Of a stretch of 64,000 nt of DNA, positions 32,032 through 39,682 are shown piece after piece. Origin of the DNA: Paenibacillus lycopersici (lineage in GTDB: Bacteria > Bacillota > Bacilli > Paenibacillales > Paenibacillaceae); the NCBI RefSeq assembly GCF_010119935.1, contig NZ_CP048209.1:5933001-5997000 (forward strand), in the 5' to 3' direction. The notes below the pieces were generated by a model. That model had not been told where the DNA came from. It ran no database searches and saw nothing but the letters and a program-made list of their open reading frames with translations. Position 1 is the stretch's first letter. Each line of letters starts with the position of its first letter. Both the position numbers and the translations under genes were made by a program.

Positions 32032-33654
32032 TCAGCCGACGATGCTCTGATAGCGTTTGCGATACTCTTGCGGGGTAATGCCGACCGTCTTCTTGAATAC
32101 CTTGCCGAAATACGAGAAGTTCTCGTAGCCCAAGGCATCGCCGATATCGCTGATTTTCTGGTTCGTCTCCGTGAGCAGAATCTTCGCCTGATTGATCTTG
32201 GCCAGAATAATGAAGTCCATCAGCGACTGGCCGGTCTCCTTCTTGAAGAGGCGGGACAGATACGCGGAATTCAGATAGACGTGCGCGGCGATATCCTCCC
32301 GGTTGACGTCCCGGATATTCGCCTGAATGTAATTCTTCACCTTCTCGATATTCGCGCGGTGATCGCCTTCATGCTGGCTGAAGTAGTCCATGCCGGCCGT
32401 CAGCAGGCGCTCCGCCCAGCTCTTCAGACGGGCAAGCGACCGCGTCGCGGAGCTTTCGCCGCCAAGCAGCTTGGCGCCGACGACCTCCTTGGCCGGCCAG
32501 CCTTTCCGGTGGGAGACATGGTACACCATATGCAGCAGCAAATAATAGACGGCCTCCAGCGACTCGTGCGTCACCGGCTGTCCGGCGAGCTCCTTGAACG
32601 CCGCGGACAGCCGCTCCAGCAGCTCCGTCTTCTTGCCCGCCTCGAACAGGACGATCCATTCCGCCCAGTCGATGCAGGCCGGCGCCTGCGCCTGCTGCCG
32701 GCCGCTCCGCTCGAAGCCGAACTCCCGCAGGAACATGACCGTCTCCGATGCCGCCACGCTGCTTTGCTCCATCTCCAGCAAGGCATGATACGTCTCCGTC
32801 AGCCCGCCGATGTCCGCGGGCTCGCCGATGTAGCAGGACAAGCGGCAATAGAAGTATGCGGACGACGCCTGCATGTATCGGCCGCACACGTCGGCAAGCT
32901 GCTCTTCGCCGAGCGCCCCCTCGTCTTCGTAGAGCAGCACGAACAGCACGCCGCCCGCATCCCGGATAACGGCGCCCCTTCGGGAATCCAGGAACATCTC
33001 CTCCGCGCTCTTGAGCAGCGCGTACTCCAGAATCTCCTCGTCCCGCTTGCTGAACGCTTCGCGGAACTCCTCGACGCTGAGCAGAATCGGCCTGACCCGC
33101 GTCTGCGGCGTAATCGGCAGGCCGTACGTCTCGATGGCCTGCGTAAGCCGCCCGCCGCCCGGCATGACGCGCGCTTCCAGCACGTCCCGCCAGAACTTCT
33201 CCCATAGCAGCGGCTTCTGCGATTCCCACAGCCGGGCGTACTTCTCGTACCGCTCCGAGTAGTCCCGCTTGTTCCGCTCCTGCCGCAGCTTCTCGCATGC
33301 CCGCGAGACGACCTCCGCGATCTGCTTGTGCTTGACCGGCTTCAGCAAATAATCGAAGCCGCCCAGCTGGATGGCCTGCTGCGCATACGCAAAATTCGCA
33401 TGGCCGGTGAAGAAGATCGTCAGCGTGTCCGGTTTATGCTCGTTCACCCATTCCAGCAGATCGAGCCCGTTGCTGCCGGGCATCTCGATGTCGCATATGA
33501 TGATATCGACGGGGTTCGCCTGCAGCTGCTCCTTGGCGGATTTGACGCCGTAGGCGCTGAACAAGCCGGTAACGCCGATCGACGGCCAGTCGATACAATT
33601 CATGATCGCCTCAACGGCATATTTCTCGTCATCGACGACGAGCACGTTATACAT
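32032..33654 (-). CDS. AraC-type response regulator, YesN family
   Basis: A 540-residue regulator of usual family length. The receiver (1-120) has D8-D9, phosphoacceptor D55 in IIICDIEMPGS and K105 in YLLKPVKH. A degenerate middle domain follows. The AraC DNA-binding domain (about 435-540) has NREDIAAHVYLNSAYLSRLFKKETG and ISDIGDALGYENFSYFGKVFKKTVGITPQEYRKRY. It overlaps the kinase gene by eight bases, showing coupling. It likely activates the LplBC transporter operon just downstream. Confidence 0.93.
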   Translation of the reverse strand: MYNVLVVDDEKYAVEAIMNCIDWPSIGVTGLFSAYGVKSAKEQLQANPVDIIICDIEMPGSNGLDLLEWVNEHKPDTLTIFFTGHANFAYAQQAIQLGGFDYLLKPVKHKQIAEVVSRACEKLRQERNKRDYSERYEKYARLWESQKPLLWEKFWRDVLEARVMPGGGRLTQAIETYGLPITPQTRVRPILLSVEEFREAFSKRDEEILEYALLKSAEEMFLDSRRGAVIRDAGGVLFVLLYEDEGALGEEQLADVCGRYMQASSAYFYCRLSCYIGEPADIGGLTETYHALLEMEQSSVAASETVMFLREFGFERSGRQQAQAPACIDWAEWIVLFEAGKKTELLERLSAAFKELAGQPVTHESLEAVYYLLLHMVYHVSHRKGWPAKEVVGAKLLGGESSATRSLARLKSWAERLLTAGMDYFSQHEGDHRANIEKVKNYIQANIRDVNREDIAAHVYLNSAYLSRLFKKETGQSLMDFIILAKINQAKILLTETNQKISDIGDALGYENFSYFGKVFKKTVGITPQEYRKRYQSIVG

Positions 33655-35410
33655 CGCTGTCTCCTCCTTCGTTATCCCGTTCCACGGGCAGCCGAATGCC
33701 GATCACCGTGCCCGCCGGCTCGCCGGCGGAGAACCGGACCTCCGCCCGGTCACCGTAAATCATGCCGAGCCGGCGCTTGACGTTCCAGATGCCGAGCCCG
33801 CCGGCCCCTTCCCCGCCGCTCTCCGAGGCGCCGGTCTGCAGCTGCCGCAGCTTATCCGGCGGCAGCCCGCGGCCGTTATCGGCGATGACGATCTCGCAGC
33901 CGCCGCCATTCGGCAGCGGGTTGACCGCAATCGAAATGACGTAGAGCCGTTCCTCCTCCGGCATACCGTGAATGACAGCGTTTTCGATAAAGGGCTGGAT
34001 CGTGAGCGGCGGCAGTGGATATTCGGCGTAGCTGCCGGGAATATCGACCTCGAACGCCAGCTTGTCGGGAAAGCGCAGCTTCTGGATTTCCAAATAGTTC
34101 GAGATGTGGTCGATTTCTTCCGAAAGCGTGATGGTTTCGCGGTGCGCCCGCGTAATGAAGCGGAAATAATCGGCCAGATGCTCGGTCATCTTCTCGACCA
34201 GGTCGTTCTTCCGCAGGGACGAGAGGCTGTAGATAATATTCAGCGAGTTCAGGTAGAAATGCGGGTTGATCTGTGCCTGCAAATGCTTGAACTCGGCCTC
34301 CTGCTTCTTCAGCATGCCTTCGTACACGTCGATCTTGAGCCGGCTGATCTGGCCGGCCATGCCGTTGAACGTATCGATGAGGAAGGCGAACTCGAACGAC
34401 GATCCTTCCTTCAGCCGGACGCTGAGGTCGCCGTGCATGATTCGCCGCATGCCGGACATGAGCGCCTGCATCGGCTTGAGCAGCGTCCGCTTGAGGAAGA
34501 TCGAATAGAATACGATAACGATCAGCCCCAGCACCGGAATCAGATAGATCGCCCACTGAAAATAGAACAGCTGTTTCAGCAGGCTGTTCTCGGGCACGAT
34601 GGCGATCATGTGCGCCGGCGCCTGCGCGAACGCGGCGCTGACGGCCAGATAGCCGAGGCCGCTCTCGCGGTTGAACTTACGGTAAGCCTCGCTGCCGGGC
34701 TTCTTCAAGCTGTGCTCGATATTCGCGACGTCTTCGTCCGTCAGCGTCGTTGCCGTGAGCGGCACGCCCGCGTTGGAGACGAGCAGCTCCTCCAGCCCGG
34801 AATCGAGCGGCGCCGCGTTCAGCTCGTCGATCAAGGTCTCCGCCTTGATCAAGGCGCCGACGAATATCGCGGCGTCGGCCACCCGCTCGATGCGGACGAA
34901 ATAATTGGCGTCTTCCGTTTGGATGATATCCCACGCATGCACTTGCCGAAGCTTCGTATTGGACAAGTATTCGTCGAGCACATGGTGATACCGCTCGATT
35001 TCGCCGTACGAGCGCTGGCTCGTGATCAGTCTGCTCGGCTTGTCCAGATAGACGAAGAACGTATCGACTTCCTTATAGGAGCCCTGGTCCTGATCGAACG
35101 AATTGAGCAAGGACTGCTTGGCGAAGAAGTAGTCGCCGCTCTCCTCCGGATACGATGAGAGCGTTAACAAATTCGGGTAGGACGGATTGCTGGCCGTCTG
35201 CTTGAGCAGGTAGCTGACGGTCTGCCCCAGGGCAATGTCCTGCTTCGCCGCCTGGGTAGAGATCAGGTTGCTGTTGGACTGCGACACCTGTTCCCGCACG
35301 ACGTTCATCGCGTAATAGTTGTTATAGAATAGAAACAGGATGAGAGGAACGGTGACAATGATGAAGCCGATGATGAATTTATACCGCAGCGTACGTTTTT
35401 TCCGAACCAT
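33647..35410 (-). CDS. Two-component sensor histidine kinase, YesM family
   Basis: A 587-residue kinase. It has an N-terminal membrane segment (about 13-33), a Cache-type extracellular region and a second membrane segment (near QWAIYLIPVLGLIVIVFYSI). The HAMP linker precedes the His_kinase motif QINPHFYLNSLNIIYSLSSL, and the HATPase domain contains PLTIQPFIENAVIHGM and EIVIADNGRGLPPDKLRQL. It senses an extracellular ligand, presumably the oligosaccharide taken up by the adjacent transporter, and phosphorylates the regulator encoded by the next gene. Confidence 0.93.
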   Translation of the reverse strand: MVRKKRTLRYKFIIGFIIVTVPLILFLFYNNYYAMNVVREQVSQSNSNLISTQAAKQDIALGQTVSYLLKQTASNPSYPNLLTLSSYPEESGDYFFAKQSLLNSFDQDQGSYKEVDTFFVYLDKPSRLITSQRSYGEIERYHHVLDEYLSNTKLRQVHAWDIIQTEDANYFVRIERVADAAIFVGALIKAETLIDELNAAPLDSGLEELLVSNAGVPLTATTLTDEDVANIEHSLKKPGSEAYRKFNRESGLGYLAVSAAFAQAPAHMIAIVPENSLLKQLFYFQWAIYLIPVLGLIVIVFYSIFLKRTLLKPMQALMSGMRRIMHGDLSVRLKEGSSFEFAFLIDTFNGMAGQISRLKIDVYEGMLKKQEAEFKHLQAQINPHFYLNSLNIIYSLSSLRKNDLVEKMTEHLADYFRFITRAHRETITLSEEIDHISNYLEIQKLRFPDKLAFEVDIPGSYAEYPLPPLTIQPFIENAVIHGMPEEERLYVISIAVNPLPNGGGCEIVIADNGRGLPPDKLRQLQTGASESGGEGAGGLGIWNVKRRLGMIYGDRAEVRFSAGEPAGTVIGIRLPVERDNEGGDSDV

Positions 35411-35592
35411 GACGATCTACCCGCCTCCGCATTCAAACACGACTCTCCTAATCCGTTAGATCTAATCCTAGCGTAGCACTCCGGGGTCGAAAATGCGATA
35501 ACACATTCTACGATCCCCGCGCCCGTTCCTGCCGCCCACAACCGTTGGAAGGGAAATCCTGTTCCAACATTATACTAGCGAACGCAACAAGA

Positions 35593-35633
35593 AGGCTATC
35601 CTTTCGGCGCTGCCGCTTGGAAGGATAGCCTTG
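35593..35633 (-). terminator. Terminator of the GGDEF-EAL gene
   Basis: Perfect 12-bp arms (AAGGCTATCCTT and AAGGATAGCCTT) around a 17-nt loop; on the minus strand followed by CTTGTTG. It lies 36 nt after the stop at 35669. Confidence 0.7.
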
Positions 35634-35668
35634 CGGGGCCTCGCTCTGCCGTGCGGCGCATCATGCCG

Positions 35669-38032
35669 CTAACCGCGATCGACGGCGGCAGCCGCCTCGC
35701 GCGCGGCAATCAGGCTCGGCAGGTCGGGCTCGGGGACCGGCCTGCTGTGCAAATACCCTTGCACATAGTCGCAATCCCAATTCTTAAGCAGCGCAAGCTG
35801 CTCCTCCGTTTCGATGCCTTCGGCGACGACCTGGTGTCCCAATTTATGCACGAGCGCGATGATCGATTCGACAATCGCTTTCTCGCCTGCCGCGGCGGCC
35901 ATGTTCTGGATGAACGACTTGTCGATCTTGAGCGTATGGATCGGCAGCGACATCAAGTAGCTGAGCGAGGAGTAGCCGGTGCCGAAGTCGTCCAGGGCGA
36001 TTCGCACGCCCAGGCGCTCCACTTCCCGCAGGACGGCGGTCGAGCTCTCCAGCGAGTCGATCAATACGCTCTCGGTAATTTCGATCTCGAGGCATTCCGG
36101 CCGCAGCTTCGTATCGCGCAGCGTCCGCGCGATGATCTCGGCCAGGCCGGACTGTCTCAGCTCTACCGCCGAGACGTTGACCGAGATGCTGTAAGGCTTG
36201 CCGAACGCGCGCTGCAATTCGACCGTTCTGAGGCATGCCTCCCGCATGACCCATGCGTCGATCCGCCCGATCAGTCCCGCTTCCTCCGCGATCGGAATAA
36301 ATTCCATCGGCGAGATGGCTCCCAGCTCGGGGTGATGCCAGCGCGCCAGCGCTTCGAAGCCCCGTATGCGGCCCGTCGTCGTCTCCAGCTGCGGCTGGTA
36401 ATGCACGCTCAGCTCGTTGTTGTCCAGCGCCGTGCGCAGCGCCTGCTCCATCCGCGATTTCTTGACGACGGCGTCGTTCATCCCGCCCTCGAAGAATTGC
36501 GCGTTGTTCCTGCCCAGCTCTTTGGCCCGATACATCGCCGTATCCGCGTTCTTCAGCAGCTCCTCGCCCGACAGGCCGTGCTCCGGATAGACGGCGGCGC
36601 CTATGCTCGCCTTCACGACAATCCGCTGCTCCTGGATCATGAAGGGCGGCAGGAAGAGCTCGCCGATCGTATCCATCAACGCCTTCAATCGTTCCCGGTC
36701 CGGCGCGTCTTCCAGCAGAATGACGAATTCGTCTCCGCCGAACCGCGCAACCGTGCCTTCCGCGCCAAAATGGGTCGTCAGCCTGTTCGCCGCCTGCCCC
36801 AGCAGCCCATCGCCCACGGTATGGCCGAGGGTATCGTTGATCCGTTTGAAGTTGTCGATGTCGAGGAAGACGATCGCCGGCTTCGCGCCGGCCGCTTCCG
36901 CATGCTCGACGGCACGCTGCATGCTGTTCGCGAACTGCCTGCGGTTCGGCAAATTCGTCAGCGGATCGTAGAAGGCGAACGTGCGCAGCGAATCGACCAT
37001 ATGATTGAAGGCATCGCCCAGCTTCTTGAACTCGTCGTCGCTGTCGATCGTCACATGCCCCGACAAATCGCCTTCGCCGATCCGATCGGAGGCGGCGGCC
37101 AGCGTATGGAGCGGCCGGATAATCGAACGGATGATCAGCGAAATGATGCCCGCCGACAGCAGAAGCGCGCCGAGCAGGACGAACAGCGTCGTTTGGAAGA
37201 TGGGACGAACGGCTTGATTGATCTCCTCCTGATCGATTTCCCCGACGATCTTCCATCCGGTCAGGTCATTGGTCAGGAAGATCGCCTGTTTCTGCCGGCC
37301 ATCCGCCTTGTACCTGATCGCGCCCGACGGCCGCGCAAGGATCGAGGCATACGGCTCGGCCTCGGCCTTCGTGCCGATCGCTCCCTGCGGGCCGGCAATG
37401 AAGCCCCCGTCGCTGTCCAGCATATAGACGAAGCCGCTCTCGCCGATTTTCGACTGATTCACGCTGCGGGTCCATTCGGCCAGCGGAATGGAAATGACGA
37501 ACACGCCCCGTCGGTCCGCCGTCGCTGCCGATACGGGCACCACGTATCCGGCATCCTTCACTTTGGACAGGATCGGCCGGGACAGCATCGCTTCGCCCGG
37601 GTTCGCCATCGCCAGCTTGTACCAGTCCCGTCCTCGGGGATCGTAATCGGGATCCGTGAACACGGCCGACTTCGGCGAAATCATATAAGCGCCTTGATCC
37701 GACGCCACGAGCGGATTGCCCATTTCCGGATTTTGCTTGATGAGCCCGTCGAGCATCGCGCGAATCGCCGGGTCTTCGTCCCCTTGGCGCGGCCCGATGT
37801 CCCCGGCATTCGTCAAGCCCGCGATGAGCAGCGTTTCGCGTTTGCGCAGCTCGATCGTCTGCTCGATGGAGCAGTTGAGGATTTCGACATTCCGGCGCAT
37901 TCCCTCGAGCGTCTTCTTGGATACCTGCCTATAGGCCGTTCCGTAGGAGAACCAGCCGATCAGCACGCAGGATAGGGATAGAATGATCAAGACGGAGAAA
38001 ATCAATTTTGTCCTTACGTTAAAGAACCGCAT
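35669..38032 (-). CDS. Membrane-bound dual GGDEF-EAL cyclic-di-GMP protein with Cache sensor
   Basis: A 787-residue protein. Membrane segments near 8-32 and 287-310 enclose a dCache-type sensor (with YDPRGRDWYKLA and SGFVYMLDSDG). HAMP (about 310-365) is followed by a GGDEF domain with an intact active site (VARFGGDEFVILLED) and an EAL domain (about 535-775) with FEALARWHHP, ISVNVSAVELRQ, ALDDFGTGYSSLSYL and IVESIIALVHKLGHQVVAEGIET. Both halves look catalytically competent, so it may make and break cyclic-di-GMP in response to an external ligand. AGAGGTGG precedes the ATG at 38032. It is a single-gene transcript. Confidence 0.92.
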   Translation of the reverse strand: MRFFNVRTKLIFSVLIILSLSCVLIGWFSYGTAYRQVSKKTLEGMRRNVEILNCSIEQTIELRKRETLLIAGLTNAGDIGPRQGDEDPAIRAMLDGLIKQNPEMGNPLVASDQGAYMISPKSAVFTDPDYDPRGRDWYKLAMANPGEAMLSRPILSKVKDAGYVVPVSAATADRRGVFVISIPLAEWTRSVNQSKIGESGFVYMLDSDGGFIAGPQGAIGTKAEAEPYASILARPSGAIRYKADGRQKQAIFLTNDLTGWKIVGEIDQEEINQAVRPIFQTTLFVLLGALLLSAGIISLIIRSIIRPLHTLAAASDRIGEGDLSGHVTIDSDDEFKKLGDAFNHMVDSLRTFAFYDPLTNLPNRRQFANSMQRAVEHAEAAGAKPAIVFLDIDNFKRINDTLGHTVGDGLLGQAANRLTTHFGAEGTVARFGGDEFVILLEDAPDRERLKALMDTIGELFLPPFMIQEQRIVVKASIGAAVYPEHGLSGEELLKNADTAMYRAKELGRNNAQFFEGGMNDAVVKKSRMEQALRTALDNNELSVHYQPQLETTTGRIRGFEALARWHHPELGAISPMEFIPIAEEAGLIGRIDAWVMREACLRTVELQRAFGKPYSISVNVSAVELRQSGLAEIIARTLRDTKLRPECLEIEITESVLIDSLESSTAVLREVERLGVRIALDDFGTGYSSLSYLMSLPIHTLKIDKSFIQNMAAAAGEKAIVESIIALVHKLGHQVVAEGIETEEQLALLKNWDCDYVQGYLHSRPVPEPDLPSLIAAREAAAAVDRG

Positions 38033-38415
38033 ACGATCCACCTCTTTATATCGCCGATCTCCATGACCATTTCCGCCTTCATTCGACAATATTCCGCTTC
38101 AATTTACAAAATTCTTCCTCTTTTAATTCTGAACGAAATCGAAAAACCCTTGAATTTCACATAAAAAAAACAGCCCGCTTCCGAATGGGAGCGGGCTGCT
38201 CGGCTGTTGCACTTCCGTGATCGTATGAAGGGATGCTTAACCGGTCACGCAGATGGCCGGTTCGAACGGCCGGATGGTACGGGGAACGGCTCGCTGGCGC
38301 GGCGCGGATGGCCGATTTTGCGCGGTTAGCCGGTCCGCACGGTCAGCTGGCACGCAACGTCAGCCGGCACGCAGATCCTGCTGTCATGCCGCAGCCGGCA
38401 AAGCGCGGCTGCCGC
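38033..38415. other. 383-nt gap: promoter side of GGDEF-EAL gene and terminator of the next operon
   Basis: Holds an AT-rich leader for the GGDEF-EAL gene (38033-38160) and the strong terminator at 38163-38198. From 38225 to 38410 the sequence is GC-rich with short CCGG/GCACGC words; I see nothing coding in it. Confidence 0.55.
38163..38198 (-). terminator. Strong terminator of the cohesin/beta-helix operon
   Basis: On the minus strand CAGCCCGCTCCC pairs with GGAAGCGGGCTG, followed by eight Ts (38170-38163). It lies about 217 nt after the stop codon of the SurA-like gene at 38416. Confidence 0.85.
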
Positions 38416-39534
38416 CTAGTCGAGGCCGATCGCGTCGTAAACCTCGTGATCGATGACGACCGCGGCCGACTTGACGGCCTTGGCGACCAGCGCGTCGTAG
38501 GCTTCGTCGGCCAGCTGCGCCGCGATGGCCTCCTTGACCTCCTCGAACGGATGCGTCTTGCCCGCTCCGCGCGCCGTCACGACGGCGACGACGAAAGCGC
38601 CGTTCTCCCGGAACGCGGCGGAATGATCGCCCGCCTGGAGCTGCTGTACCGCCGAGACGAGCTTCGGCGTCTCCAGCGAAGCCTCGCGCGCCGTATCCGC
38701 GTCCAGATTGATCGCCGTTACGGCCGCTTTGCCTTGGAATGCCGCCGCGGCTTCCTCCGCCGACAAGCCTTGATCGAGCTTGGCCGCGATGGACGCCGCC
38801 GCGCTTTCCGCCTCGTCGGCGGTGAACGCCGCGCCGTCGCCGAACGGGACGGAGATGGCCTCGGCTTGAATCGCCGCCCGTTCCGTGAATTGCTCGTCGG
38901 CATGCGCGTTATAGAAGGCGCGGAGCTGGTCGTCCGACCAGGTCATGCTTGCCTCGAGCCTGCCCTTCAAGGCGCCGATCAGATTGGAGTTCAGCAGACT
39001 GTAGTAGGCGGTCGCGGTGTATTGCTCCGGACCGTATACGCCCGGATCGTCGCTCCCCGCATGCGCCCTGCGCTTGTTCTCCGCCTTCAATTGCTTCAGG
39101 AACGAGGCGTACGAGATATCGTCCGTCAGCCCCTCCCGTTTCGCCATCGCCTGCTGCACCTTCAGCTGCACGGCTTGCGCAAGCGCATCCTGCTTCAGCT
39201 TCGTCAGCGGCACTTCGCCTCCGTACGTGTTCGTCCAGAAGCCCGGTTCGTCGTCGGCATCGTAGGCGGCTTTGAAGTATGCCGCCGTCTTCGCCTTCTG
39301 CGCCGCGATCGCCTGCCGGAGCTCTTCCTTGACTATGGGCTCCCCGCCCGCGGTGGCGGCAACGCGCAGCCCGGAGTCGCCTCCGCCGCGCTGCACGAGC
39401 AGCGCGACGACGGCGATAACGGCCAGCAGCAGCGCGACGGCAGTCAATACGATGACTCGAAGCCGCTTATGGAGGAATGCGGGCAACCGCGCGGGCAGCG
39501 GGCGCGCCGGTGATTTCAGAACCGCGTTTCTCAT
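38416..39534 (-). CDS. Membrane-anchored SurA/PrsA-like peptidylprolyl isomerase (paralogue 2)
   Basis: A 372-residue protein built like that at 23331-24497. A basic N-terminus precedes a membrane segment (VIVLTAVALLLAVIAVVALLV, about 27-47), then a SurA-N-like helical domain (FWTNTYGGEVPLTKLKQDAL, SYASFLKQLKAENKRRAHAG) and a parvulin-like end (FRENGAFVVAVVTARGAG, IAAQLADEAYDALV, VVIDHEVYD). AGGGAG is upstream of the ATG. The position after a beta-helix gene, 148 bp away, is the same as in the first locus, so a role in folding the secreted beta-helix protein is inferred. Catalytic residues of the rotamase domain are not evident. Confidence 0.75.
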   Translation of the reverse strand: MRNAVLKSPARPLPARLPAFLHKRLRVIVLTAVALLLAVIAVVALLVQRGGGDSGLRVAATAGGEPIVKEELRQAIAAQKAKTAAYFKAAYDADDEPGFWTNTYGGEVPLTKLKQDALAQAVQLKVQQAMAKREGLTDDISYASFLKQLKAENKRRAHAGSDDPGVYGPEQYTATAYYSLLNSNLIGALKGRLEASMTWSDDQLRAFYNAHADEQFTERAAIQAEAISVPFGDGAAFTADEAESAAASIAAKLDQGLSAEEAAAAFQGKAAVTAINLDADTAREASLETPKLVSAVQQLQAGDHSAAFRENGAFVVAVVTARGAGKTHPFEEVKEAIAAQLADEAYDALVAKAVKSAAVVIDHEVYDAIGLD

Positions 39535-39682
39535 CGTCGCAAGTCTCCCTTCGGAATAAACGGCTTCAAGCCGGTTCGCTGAAGCGCCAGTCTGCCTTCC
39601 TGTCTTACTACATTTCTACCTTTCTGGCGTTCTCCCTTTCCGGCTTTCCATATCAGCCAAGACAACGGTCAGACGCCGCCTC

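Noticed and set aside
35651..37975. A 774-codon plus-strand open frame
   Set aside because: Antisense to a well-supported GGDEF-EAL gene, with Arg-rich composition and no ribosome binding site.
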